The notes beneath the pieces were generated by a model. It searched no databases. It saw only the letters and a program-made list of their open reading frames with translations, and was not told the origin of the DNA. A program made the position numbers and the translations under genes. From Terebella lapidaria (lineage: Eukaryota; Annelida; Polychaeta; Terebellida; Terebellidae), in contig OX424564.1 in the NCBI GenBank assembly GCA_949152475.1, forward strand, positions 22,876,165 to 22,940,164: a stretch of 64,000 nt of DNA, written 5' to 3'. This document shows positions 1 to 11,800 of this stretch, one piece after another; the stretch's first letter is position 1, and each line of letters begins with the position of its first letter.

Positions 1-65
1 TTACCGTAACCATCACCAGTATCACCTTGAACACTGCAAAAAAAACCATTAGAGTCAATACTCCA

Positions 66-545
66 GTGGCTGATTTTTCGTCGCGAATTTAATTGTAGCG
101 ACCAAAACGTTTTCGATACCCAGATTACCGTACGATTACCGTAACGTAATCGCGGCGAGAACAATTTCGCTGCAACGAAAATGATTTTGCTGGCGACGAT
201 AATGTTCTTTGCCGCAGCTAAAAGTATTTTATTCGCGGTGATAATATTTAATTGTAGCGACCAAAACGTTTTCGATACCCAGATTACCGTACGATTACCG
301 TAACGTAATCGCGGCGAGAACAATTTCGCTGCAACGAAAATGATTTTGCTGGCGACGATAATGTTCTTTGCCGCAGCTAAAAGTATTTTATTCGCGGTGA
401 TAATATTTTCGCCGCAACGAAAACGTTTTGGTCGCGGATTTAATGTTTTTGGTCACGATTTAAATTATTCCAGTCGTCACAACTAAATTCGCGACGAAAA
501 CTGTTCAGGAAAAAAACGCATTATGGCATAAATCAGCCACCGTAC
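66..545. mobile_element. Foldback element 1
   Basis: Inverted ends are visible: GTGGCTGATTTTTCGTCGCG on the left (about 66-87) faces AATTCGCGACGAAAA and AAATCAGCCACCGTA on the right (486-545). The interior is built from GCAACGAAAA / GCGGTGATAA-like short words and carries a 159-bp tandem duplication in the left arm. There is no coding capacity. The outer end resembles that of the element at 14811-15391, so the two probably belong to one family. Target-site duplication was not resolved. Confidence 0.55.
91..408. repeat. Two-copy 159-bp tandem repeat
   Basis: The word AATTGTAGCGACCAAAACG starts at 91 and again at 250. The following 159 bases match almost perfectly in both copies, which suggests a recent duplication inside foldback element 1. 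Confidence 0.85.
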
Positions 546-608
546 AATACACAACGAGAACCTATTTTTGAAATAACCATTAACAACAATTATAGCTGTG
601 ATATATAT

Positions 609-2562
609 CTAGGCTAGCTGCCAGGTCTGCTTCATACCTCTGTCATAGAAGTGCGGTGTTCCGTCCAGAACGGATTCGATCGAGGGTTCCGCACCCTGGA
701 TAATGTTTCTGTCCCTGGGGATCCAGGTGCTCAGAAGACCTGGATCTCGCTTGAGTATCACTAGCGAGTCATCCGTAAATTTCTCTGTGGGGATTGTCGT
801 TCCAGTGTCAAGTATGGCGGTGGATAGTGACGTCATTGAGGTGTCTTTGGTGCTTGTTTGGTCGAAGAGCCTCGATCTGCCGTAACTAATGGCTATACCG
901 TAACTTGTGAACCCTAGAAATTGAGAATTCGTTGAACCATGTCCGTATAGTACCACCATCAAGTGCGCATTGATATCTGTTGTTTCCAGCACGTGTCTTC
1001 CCGCGTGTTGTATCGGAAATGATGCAATGGTGACGTCATTACCAAGTGTGGCAATTGTTTCCAAGTTGGAATGATCCGCGATGGGTTCACCATCTATGCT
1101 AATGTTATATACCATTGTTCCCATGGCAACGACGGTGACGTAGTTGACGTGCTCCCACTGTGCCGACGACTTGCCAAAGGTCAAAGTCGTGAATCGAGCG
1201 GTGTCGGCCATCTTGTCTAGCGACGGGAGCACGATCATGAACGGATCCGAGCGCGACTTGTCCAGTTTACCACCGTGGTTGTAAAGTACGACCATACAAG
1301 AGCTCGAGCATGATACCTTGATGGCCGCTCTCGAGTCGTTCACGCGAACTTCGAGGTAACGATCCCGACGGTAGCAATCGGGATTCTCCATTCGTAACGT
1401 GGACGACGACTCGACCGTAAGGTCACAAGTGACTCCGGATCGCGGTGTGTCCGGATTCGGGACAACTGTTAGATCCATCTGGTGTTGATCTAACTGACGG
1501 AAAGTAACCCTCGTGGCTGGGTGGTCCACGACAACACGGACGGTGAAGCCAACACGAGTACTACGTCCGAGCACAGGCCCAGCGAAGTACTCGGCGCCTA
1601 GCCCGGTGAACGGAGGCACCTGCTGGAAGAGCGGATCGCAGTAGCTGGTCGAGTCTGGGACGTTGGCGCATTGGTGACCACTGAACACGGCGACTGGCGC
1701 CGTCGAAGTCAGCTTCAGCCCGGTGACGTCCGAAGTCGCTACGACTTCGCGGACCGTGTTCGCGTCCATGGTAAAGTTGACCCCTTGATGAATCCGCTCG
1801 TTGACGCCCGATTCGTGAGTCGATATCATGGCGGGCTGGTCCAGCGTGGCCACGAGGAAGACGGGCGCCAGGCGGCTGGAGCGGCTGCGCTTGGAGAAGG
1901 AAGCCAGGCGGAATACTTGACTTGGGGACTCCGAGGTCAAGGGAAGTAAGGTATACGCTGCCTCCAACACTTTCTTTCGCTTGCCAAAAGATACCTAATG
2001 AATAGTTGTCGATAGTTAGTTCAAAAGTCATATAAATTCTGGTATATATTATCAAATTCGCAGTAGAGCCTACAGGTGGCCCTTCTTGGAATGCTGATTC
2101 AAGTTAAATTGAACATTACGAGACCTAATAAAAAATGAACCACTTACTAATATTCGATTAATAGGCTTATTGAAAAATGTCATTATTACACTTCTGGACT
2201 GCGATTGTAAATGATAGACCACAAACCTGGACGGATATCAGTTCGGTGGATATTATTCTGTATCCAGAATGCAACAGTGCATCCCTCATGTCGGCACTGA
2301 GGTCATATCGCCAGGATTCCGTCGTGTTTTGAAGAGTTCTACTAGTTTGGAGCTCTTCCCATGGAGGCCGCAAAGTGACCACCGTAGTGACGTCATAGGC
2401 AGACACGTACACGTGGAAATAGCCCATGTCCTGGGGGTCGTAATAGCCCAGGTCCATCAGGACAGCGATATAGACGAATTGGAACATATCGCTTGAGTGC
2501 GTCCAGCGCGAATGCGCGATCCTCGAACATTTTCTCGAGGTTTTCTTTATTAATTCACGCAT
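609..2562 (-). CDS. IgGFc-binding N-terminal domain protein (3' part of a secreted mosaic gene)
   Basis: Two coding segments are supported. The upstream one (about 2562-2227, ending CCAG before gtttgt) encodes ...GYFHVYVSAYDVTTVV..., the start of an IgGFc-binding fold. The downstream one (1928-609) begins after a good acceptor (pyrimidine-rich, then cggag), keeps phase 0, and ends at a TAG at 611-609. It has the family hallmarks: PVAVFSGHQCANVP, GAEYFAGP, a Cys pair in CSSSC, and LGFTSYGIAISYGR near the end. Members of this family are secreted or mucus-associated adhesive proteins. The C-terminal ~85 residues after the domain are Ser/Thr-rich with no recognisable domain. The 5' boundary of the 2.2-2.56 kb segment is unresolved. 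The EGF exon at 8827-8928 ends in phase 1 and none of the visible acceptors here fits it, so either an exon is missed or these are two genes. Confidence 0.7.
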
Positions 2563-3270
2563 CCAGGGACGTATGAAACAATACCATTGAAAGCAACACC
2601 CAAATTTAGTATTATATTAGTGATAAACACCAACCAAAGTTTTCATTTCAAAATAACGTTATTAACGTATCCGGTGCGCGGTCTGTTCGAGGTGATAAGC
2701 ACTTACGAAGAAAAGCAAGGAATATATAGGCCTGATATATAATTCCAACTGTTAATTATCATGGTATCCTTATTTCTCTCGCTTTATCATATGACTATCT
2801 TCGAAGAGAACGGAAAAAATTAGCCCAAGGGCTAAAAAAGGTTACCGGACAATATCTGTTTTAGATATTAGCCTTTTGTCCTGTGATCTTGAAAATAAGG
2901 TCATTGGTCAATTCAAGGTCACGAGAATGTTCAGCATATATCATTTCTAGTATGTCCACAAGTATGTAAAGTCGATAATAAGTAATATATTAGTCATTTT
3001 GTCCTGTGATCATAAAACTTAGGTCAAAGGTCAAATTCGAGGTCATGAGAATAATCTGTATATCATTTCCTATACGCGCTCAATTGATTGCAAAGCTGTA
3101 AGGTCGATAATAAACGAGATATTAGCCATTTTGTGCTTTGACCTTGAAAATGAGGCAAGGTCAAATCCAAGGTCATGGCAATACTCAGCATTTATCGTTT
3201 ATTATATGTTCACAATTGATTCCTAAGCTGTAAAGTTGATAATAAGCGAGATATTAGCCATTTTATGCTC

Positions 3271-3309
3271 TGACCTTGAAAATGAGGTCAAAGGTCAAGT
3301 TCAAGGTCA
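3271..3309. promoter_or_regulatory. Nuclear-receptor half-site cluster in a foldback unit
   Basis: One repeat unit contains TGACCTTGA (3271-3279), a perfect DR1 pair AGGTCAAAGGTCA (3285-3297) and TCAAGGTCA (3301-3309). DR1 is the known consensus for RXR heterodimers and HNF4; TCAAGGTCA is the known NR5A/ERR extended half-site. Further DR1 copies lie at 3021-3033 and, inverted, at 6107-6119. That these sites are bound is inference; the motif match is seen directly. Confidence 0.3.
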
Positions 3310-4764
3310 TGACAAGATTCAATATATATCATTTCCTAAATGTGCACAATTGATTTCCAAGCTGTAAAATCAGTAATAAGCTACATATTAGCCATTTTGT
3401 GCTCTGACCTTGAAAATGAAGTCAAAGGTCAAATTCAAGGTCATGAGAATATTCATCATATATCATTTCCTATATGTCCACAGTTGATTCCTAGTCTCTA
3501 ATCACAATATTAAGTGAGATATCAGCGAAAATGTGTCCCATTATAAAGCATAGGAGAATTTAACATGAGAAAGTCCTATTTCGGCCAAGTTTGGGCCAAA
3601 ATGGCCCACTTCGAGCGATTCAAGCGCAATGAAACGGACAAAAGGTCCGGTAACCTAAAAAAAACAAAACCTTGAAAAAGTTGTGAAGTTGTGAAATCGG
3701 ATGTACTCTGACAAATCTTACATGAGATTAATACTAAGACCCGACGTGCTTGCAAAAATGCCTCGTTATTGTGAAATGTAAAGTTAGAGTGTTCATAAAA
3801 AAACATCCGGGCACGTGATTGTGGTAAGTATGACTCTCTGTCTAGAAATTATATTATTGCTTATTGTTAATTGGATATACGTTATATATTGGATGGGGGA
3901 GGTGGGTAGTTGAACTTTTCGGAAAGGGATTGAAGTTTGAATAGAATATCGAAACCAAATCTAGGACCCCTCATGCCCCCCTCCCACCCCCAATCCCCCG
4001 CCCCCTTCCACCAACATCCGAAATCATATTTCTATGTTCACACTTTAAATCATATATATACCCCATTAACGAATGTTTGTGGAAGTCCTGAGTAGCATGT
4101 CCAACAAGACAATCAGAGATTGCAGACCCTCGCCCCACTGATTCCAGGTTGAACACATTTTTTCCTCATCATTCTATTCACGTGTTTGCAGATATTTTTA
4201 GGTTACTGTCCCTTCGGTTCGATAACCTATTGCCGTGGCGTTGCGTCCGTCGTACATCGTCCGTCTACATTTTTATCTTAAAAGTTTCAGGGACGAATCT
4301 TTCTGAAATTTTGCATAAGATTTGCCTAAAGATATTTCAAGAGAAATGTATTTTTAGTTGTTGTTTCGATTTGTTTTCGATTTTTTTGACGAAAAAATTT
4401 GGATTTTGACGGTCAATTTTGGACTTTTACTGTCGTTTTCTCAAAATTTGTTCAGTAACTTTTTTTCTAATTGATGCATAAGGCTTCTCATATGTTGCCT
4501 CTAGCCATTTTGGCTCAAACTTGGCCCAAATGGTATTTTTCCATGTTATATTCTCATATCCTTTATAATGGGACACACTATTGCTAATATCTCACTTAAT
4601 ATTGAGATTAGAGATTAGGAATCATTTGTGTACATATATGAAATGATATATGCTGAATATTTTCGTGACGTTGAATTTGACCTTGGACTTCATTTCCAAG
4701 ATCAGGGAACAAAATGGCTAATACCTCGCTTATTATCAACTTTACAGACTAGGAATCAATCGTG

Positions 4765-6057
4765 TGTAAAGTTCGGCGACCCCACGATACCCCATTACTG
4801 TAGTGTCACCGAATGTCTTATAAACCTGTCGGCACGTTCGCGCCATAACTGTGGTGTCACTACTAATGTAGCCACCACGTCATAACCCTACATTGCTTTC
4901 CCTTTCGGAGAGAACTCGTCCCCGAGGTCAGCTGTATCCCACTGTTGAGCCACATCACCCTGGTCAAGTTGATCACCCATATGGGTGCCCCAGACACTTG
5001 CTATATACCTGTCTGCGGTCAGGGACCAGGAACATGTACATGCGATGTGAGTCAACAGTGGGAGCCTACCCATGACAAACGCCGAAACAAACCACTGTAG
5101 TTCGAAAGATCAGGCACCAATGTAAAGTTCGGTGACCCCACGATAAAGAGGTGTAACAAAACCAACACAACGGAGCGCGCCAAAAACGTTCGTTAGGAAC
5201 GGTCACGTGATCACAGAAGACTACTGGCGGAGGCACCGTTCGCGGAAGTACCGTTCGCGGAAGAATACTCGCGGAAGAACCGTTCGCGGAAGAACCGTTC
5301 GCGGATGCAGCCTTCTCCACGTGGTAATGATCGCGGAAGAGTCGTTCGCGGACGAGGATGCGCGCGCAGCCACCCTGGCTATATAAGGGCGAGTGGGCGG
5401 CCGCTCAGTGAGCACTGCAACAGCGACATCGACCGTGGTGAGATCGTCACTGCCACGACCAAGGGACTCGACGACCTCCGTGCGGACGACTCCTTCTTGA
5501 GGGCCTTTGAATCAGCGGGATTTCGACTAACTACGTGGAGAAACCAATCGACTAAACGGGACGGGAAATTTCAACGGGACGGGACAGAGAGAAGCCTTCG
5601 GCGAAAAACTCTTTTAAGTTGTGCCCTCGCGCACTATTATTTTTAACGTGATCATACAGTGCTCCATGTCTGAACTTCATATCTGTACGTCACGTGCATG
5701 GGTGACCGACAATTCTATTGTAAGTTGCTGATTTGATGTTGATAAATCTTCATTTATTCACGTCTGAGCTGATTCTTGCCTGAGTAAGCCGGTAAGCTAC
5801 TGAGTGATGCACCGAAAATAGTGAGCACCTTTTAGTGACGGCTCTCGAATCACAACAAGCGGGAGTTACGAAAGTCTATACGATCAGGAGGCAGGGTTTT
5901 TGGGCAGACAAAAACACAACAATAAGTCATACCTACAAACGTCACAGAGGCATATCCTATTACTGGAATGTCAGCGAATGTCTTATAAACCTGTCAGCAC
6001 GTTCGCGCCATAACTGTGGTGCCACTACTAATGTAGCCACAACGTCATAACGCTACA
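4765..6057 (+). mobile_element. LTR-retrotransposon-like fossil (solo-LTR-like)
   Basis: A segment of about 937 bp (5121-6057) begins TGTAAAGTTCGG and ends CGCTACA. It carries a TATATAAG box at 5380-5387 and, upstream of it, tandem copies of CCGTTCGCGGAAG. A partial copy with the same start and end words occupies 4765-4892. The layout resembles one LTR and a reduced second LTR around a 228-bp remnant. No retroviral coding domains remain, so it is a broken fossil. The superfamily cannot be named. It lies inside the right arm of foldback element 2 and is therefore younger than that arm. Confidence 0.45.
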
Positions 6058-7321
6058 TGTTTGTGGACATATTGGAGATGTTTCATGCTGAATATTCTCA
6101 TGACCTTGACCTTTGACCTTATTTTCAAAATTAGAGCACAAAATGGCTAATGTATCGCTTATTATCGACTTTGCAGCTCAGGAATCCATATTGAACGTAC
6201 ATGTATAGGAAATGATATATGCTGAATATTCTTGACCTCATTTTCAAGATCAGAGAACAAAATGGCTAATATCTCGCTTATTATCGAGTTTACAGCTTAG
6301 GAATCAATCGTGGACATACTAGGAATGATATATGCTGAATATCCTCGTGACCTCGAATTCACCATTGACCTAGAATTTTTCAAAATCACGGAACAAAAGG
6401 CTAATAACTAAAATATTTATTGTCCGGTAACCTTTCTTAGACCTTGGGCTAATTTTTCCTTTTTTATGGACCGAAAATGAAAGTAGGAGAACACGAATAC
6501 TTTATTAAGGCTTACCCAGTTTCAAGTGATTTCATGCATTTTTGACAAAGTTGTGACGTTTTGAAATTCTAGAAATTTTATGTTCATGTCTGTCAGGTGC
6601 ATATCAAGTTTTGAAGCGATTTCATGCCGTTTTGAAGTTATGGCATTTTGAATATATCAGAAATTCGATATTTCGTATGTCATTGGGACATCACTATACG
6701 TCGTAGCGCCAAAAATAAGGGAATTGTGAGCTCAAGACCTCTCCAACGATATACTACTCGATACGGTGAGCAAAGATTTGTAAATGACCTTGACCCCTGG
6801 TAAATGCTTCGAGGTCAATATCAAATGACAAGGTAAGATCGTATCTTATGTGCTAGCCATTTCCCTGAAATTTGGAGTCTTTACAATGATTTGTTCATCT
6901 ATTTTTCACTTTTTCCGTTGCCATGATAACCATTTTCACCCGATTTCCTCCGATATCGAGGAAGTATTAGCCACGGGGATGCCAATTCATTCGTTCAATG
7001 TTCAGGCTGATCGGACTACATTTCTTTTAATTACATGCCCAAACAGAGAAACATACATACGGACGTGCGAACGGATGGGCGTTACGGGCAGACCCAATGT
7101 TAAATTTCCTATCTTAACTTTCCCCGTAAGTAATGACAAAATCCCCGTAAACCTAATTTTTTGGCTTAGACCATGGTTAGGGGGCATTTCCAGCTTTATT
7201 CCCCCTAAGCTTTCCCCGTAAACCCTTCTGGTATGCCCGGACAGACAGACCCAAATGCAATACCCTCGCTAGAATAAAGGGCTATATATGTAGGCATATA
7301 TTTACTCCGAGGAAAATGTGT

Positions 7322-7351
7322 GTGTGGGGGGGGGGGGGGGGCGGGAGGGCG
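7322..7351. repeat. G-rich homopolymer tract
   Basis: A long run of G interrupted once or twice. It follows a gene-free stretch (6460-7320) in which I see only AT-rich DNA with scattered repeat words and no supported gene. Confidence 0.8.
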
Positions 7352-7550
7352 GGGGGCTTGGTTAGGCGCGGATCAGAGACGGAGACAGAATGGGCTTGAC
7401 ATATATATTATAGGCTTGCGCAAACATGTAATTTATAGTAAATTGTTTGATAAAACACACTGAGCACATCATTATAGTCTCGCAAATGAATTTAAACCCA
7501 TCTCCTACATTTTTTGTAATAGCTTCATAACGGTCAAAATCACCACATAA

Positions 7551-7993
7551 GTTTTGTGGACATAAAGGAAATAATGTATGCCGAATATTTTGATGACTTT
7601 GAATTTGACCTTTGACCATATTTTCAAGGTCAGAGAACAAAATGGCTAATATCTCTCTTATTATCGACTTTACAGCGTGTGTGAACATATTGCAATTGAT
7701 ATATGCTGAATTGAGAAACCACAACTTGAGAATCAATTGTGTACTATTTTGATGACCTTTATTTGACGTTTGGCTTCATTTTCAAGGTCACGTGATAATA
7801 TTGCTAAGGCCTGTTTTATTATTGAATTTACAGCTTAGCAATCAATTGTTGAGGACATATAGAGAACGGTATAAGCTGAATATTCTCGTGACTTCGAATT
7901 TGACCAGTGACCTTATTATCACGGGACAAAATGGTTAATATCTAAAATAAAAAAGTATTGTCCGGTAAGCTTTCTAAGTCTTGGGCAATTATG
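7551..7993. repeat. Solitary arm of foldback element 2 family
   Basis: About four degenerate copies of the ~120-bp unit seen at 2812-6459 occur here (GACCTTTGACCATATTTTC, AAATGGCTAATATCTC, and the terminal TGTCCGGTAAGC with CTTGGGC). Orientation is that of the right arm only; no matching left arm lies nearby. It is either a deletion product or the remains of a longer composite. Confidence 0.65.
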
Positions 7994-8826
7994 TATTTTA
8001 TTTATATCTACCGGGAAAAAATCACTTTTCGTGAAATCTGCCATATATGCTTGGTGTGACATTAGTCGCACTACCATCGTATTGGATATTATTCGCCGCG
8101 TGAAATAAATTCATATAAATACGGACACTATTTATATAAAATTTAATGAAACTAACTATATTCCCCCATGTAATAAGCGGTTCGTCAACAAACTGGGAAT
8201 ATTTTATACATTGGCATTATTATCTATCACATAATGATATTATATTTAATTAAAGCGTGAAATCAGGACCAACGTCCATACAATACAATCTGCAGTGTAA
8301 ATCAATAAAATATGATGTAAGTGCGAAAGATGACAGTGCCATAATTTATCTAACCGGTTATCGTTACACATATCCATCTCAGCATCTTGGAGAATGCAGA
8401 TTATCATATAGGCCTAAGCAATCTTTTCATTTTAATTCTCAACTTATATTCGCATACATACGGATAGCGTCCGTATTAGAAAGAATGTTAATAAACACAC
8501 ATAGGCTCATACATGCCGTCTTGTTACAAATTACTGCCTATTGTCGTCACTTGGTCTGTAGGCCCGGTCTCTTCGTTTCCATGCTCTTCAGTAGGCCTAT
8601 TGTGCCACCACAAGGTCGATCAATATCAATATAATACTCAGATAACCAGTCGTCAGGTGACAGCACCCATTAGGTTTTTCTGAAAATATAACAGATATAA
8701 ATGGAAGAGGCTTCCAATTTAAATCAAATTTCTTAACATTGCATAAACGTAGGCCTACATAAATATAATATCAAAAGATCATGGTTGGTTTTACCAGAGA
8801 CGTGTAAGTTGGTATGTATTATGTAC

Positions 8827-11800
8827 CGTTGCACGTGATCCCGCCGTAACCAGGGCGACAGCGACACGAGCACGTGGACTCATCCAGACGACCGCCATTC
8901 TCACATACGACATTCCCACAGGTCGCCACTACATCCGCGGCGGGGTGAACGTTATCAATATCATGGTCGGAATAAAAGTCTTGCATGAAAGCATGGTAAC
9001 TAGTGAATAATATTGCTTCAGTAACACATAAAATATTTTTCAATGTTTTTATGTTTTGATATAATAAATTATTGACCTAACAAGCTTTTAGTGTAGATTT
9101 ACGTGTATCTTATCTATAGGGGCCTACAATCATGTAATAGGATTGGTTTACAAGAAGTCCATTACTTTAAATTGAAGGCTTATTGTACACAAATAAAAGT
9201 GTGCTTGTGTGGTTTGCATAGTTTATGTAGGCCCAATGTAGGCCTATAAGGCCTTGGCCTAGCCACAGTAGTGGCCCTTTCCAACCTAGAAATAGGGCCT
9301 ACGTGGGGCGGTTGGGAGAGTCTCCGAACCGCCCCACCGATTTCTATGTTGGAGAGAGCCACTGCTGGGGCTAGCCTGGGCCTACTTCTTACAGGCTTGC
9401 GCTACGTACATTCTATGGTAGGCCTAATATAAGTTTTGTGTGTCACAATACTTTGATTTGATTTTTTTTCTTGTCACAATACTTTTTATCACAAACATTC
9501 CATGTTTATTTTTTTAAAAAGATCCAATCACACAATACTCGTAAAGACATGTATTGTAAGGCTACAAACCTTGGCAGCGCCTGCCTGAGTAGCCGGGCGG
9601 ACAGTCGCACGCACACTCCGGTAACCGCACGGTGCCGCCGTGGACACACGAGATCCGACACACTTTGGGGGCCGGCGCGGGGGCCGGAGAGGACGGCGGG
9701 GAAGGGGGCGGGGCAGGAGCGGGGTTCGTCACCTCTATATGACCGGGGGGGGGGGGGGGGGGGATTTGCGAGAGGTATAATTTTTTTCAGAATCAGTGGA
9801 TACTTTGTTTTAAATCTAGATGAATTTTAGAAGATAAAACGTCATGTTTTACTTAGAGTGAATCATCTTGGTTCATGTTCCAAACATGGGATACACGTTC
9901 GGAGCATGAACTAGAATCTTCTTAATCTTGAAACCAAACATACTGAGGCTTACGGAGCCTCTGAGAGGACATGGAAGAAATATTTTTAGCATTTTGTTAT
10001 TGCGTTCCCTCGCAATATTATTGCGTTCCCTCGCAATAATATTGCGTTCCCTCGCAATATTATCGCGTTCCCTCGCATTCCGGATCGCGTTCCCTTGCGA
10101 TCTTATTGCGTTCCCTCGCAATCCGGATCGCGTTCCCTCGCAATCCAGATCGCGTTCCCTCGCGATATTATCGCGTTCCCTCGCGATATTATCGCGTTCC
10201 CTCGCGATCTTATTGCGTTCCCTCGCATTGTGCTGACGCCAATGACTTCTGAGAAGGTTATTCTACAAGATCGCGAGGGAACGCGATCCGGAATGCGAGG
10301 GAACGCAATAAGATCGCGAGGGAACGCGATAATATCGCGAGGGAACGCGATCTGGATTGCGAGGGAACGCAATAAGATCGCGAGGGAACGCGATAATATC
10401 GCGAGGGAACGCGATCCGGATTGCGAGGGAACGCAATAAGATCGCGAGGGAACGCGATCCGGATTGCGAGGGAACGCGATAATATTGCGAGGGAACGCAA
10501 TATTATTGCGAGGGAACGCAATAACCATATGTCAAAAAATAGTTCTTCCATGTCCTTTCAGCGGCTCCGTAGAGGCTACATAATAACGCATAGAACTATT
10601 TTTACGCCCACTAGGCTGATTACAAATCATATATATTAGACCTATATATATTACTACAGGAATACACAACGAGATGTAGGTCCCTAGGCCTACATGTATG
10701 TCTGGTTACTTTCAGTCGGAATTAAAAAAAAAAAAAGATGATAATTTCACGAAGAATTTAAGGCCTAACACCGAGCCTTCAGATGTGTAAGCCGACATGT
10801 TTACCCGAGCATGTGCCGCCACTGTATCCAGGCACGCACGAGCACGTGCAGTCTGACTGGAGGGTTCCACCATTGTCACACATCAATGAACACGTATCCA
10901 CAACATCTATTGACAACAGTGTACTCATTTGGCAACAATTCAATCGTTTTTTAATCATATAATTGAAAAAGTTTTAGCGATTTCTAAGTTCTGATTAGGC
11001 CCTCTACAAGGTTACTTTTGTTCAGTCATGAAAGTGTCGATCGAAACACAGCTAGATGTTTTACCGGAGCACGTGCCACCACTGTAACCTTGGCGACAGC
11101 TACAGTCGCACGTGATCGTATCCAGGGTCCCGCCGTTGGCACATGTCTTGGAACCGCAATCAACGTCTGAAACCAGATCGTGTCGTACTTGGGCCAAAAA
11201 ATGATTTCAGAATTCAAAATTCAAGTGCAAAAAAAAATAATTAAAATATCATGAAATGGTTCCACATGCGTTTATCTCAAATGGGACGCGTATATTGACC
11301 TATATGGGGCAGAGAACGGGAAGGGACGTTTCCTTCATCCAATTCGATATTATAGCCTGAACCTTTATATTTCAATAATATTGCACGTTTTTATAAGATC
11401 GCTATTGTTGTAGCATAACGTCATCGTCATAACGTACCAGCACATGTACTGCCTGTGTAGCCTGGCGCGCACTCACACTCACAGACGTCTGAGTGCAAAG
11501 TCGCTCCATTCTCACAGGTCTTACACTTAGGATTGGTCACTGGATAATCGAAACAATATATTCAATCTAAGGTGCGAGTTAGCTAGACGAGTAGAAGCCA
11601 AACCCTAATAATAATGAAAATGTTTTATTCGCAAAAAATATCAAAAGCGGTATATATCTATAAGCCGCACATATTTTTTTTAGATATGTAGTTAGTCAGT
11701 AATTTTACAACTAACTTCATGCCTGACAGGAAATGTCCACCATGCCATATATTAGTACATTGCTACATGTATTCCGTATTATAAACAATATATAATATTG

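Larger units (their letters stand above)
2812..6459. mobile_element. Large foldback element 2 with ~120-bp arm repeats
   Basis: The left arm (2812-3540) and right arm (4560-4764 and 6058-6459) are inverted copies. The ends match: GGAAAAAATTAGCCCAAGG with GGTTACCGGACAATA on the left, and the complements at 6421-6459. Each arm is a tandem array of a ~120-bp unit containing GATATTAGCCATTTTGT, TGACCTTGAAAATGAGGTCA and GATATATGC-like words. The inner 1 kb (3540-4560) also has inverted flanks (GTGTCCCATTATAAAG against CTTTATAATGGGACAC). An unrelated LTR-like segment (4765-6057) sits in the right arm. No coding sequence is convincing. Confidence 0.75.

Noticed and set aside
1561-2055. 164-codon minus frame overlapping the IgGFc-binding exon
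   Set aside because: Arg/Pro-rich shadow frame; the IgGFc-binding frame has clear family motifs.
6850-7221. 123-codon plus-strand frame
   Set aside because: No domain recognised, and it lies in AT-rich repeat-flanked DNA inside the presumed intron of a minus-strand gene.
10001-10530. CRISPR-like regular repeats
   Set aside because: The sequence is eukaryotic, units are contiguous without unique spacers, and the second half is the inverse of the first.
9928-10639. Several overlapping frames of 70-140 codons rich in RSLAI / FPRD / REGT repeats on both strands
   Set aside because: They are translations of the 21-bp foldback units and appear in all frames; no sign of a real protein.
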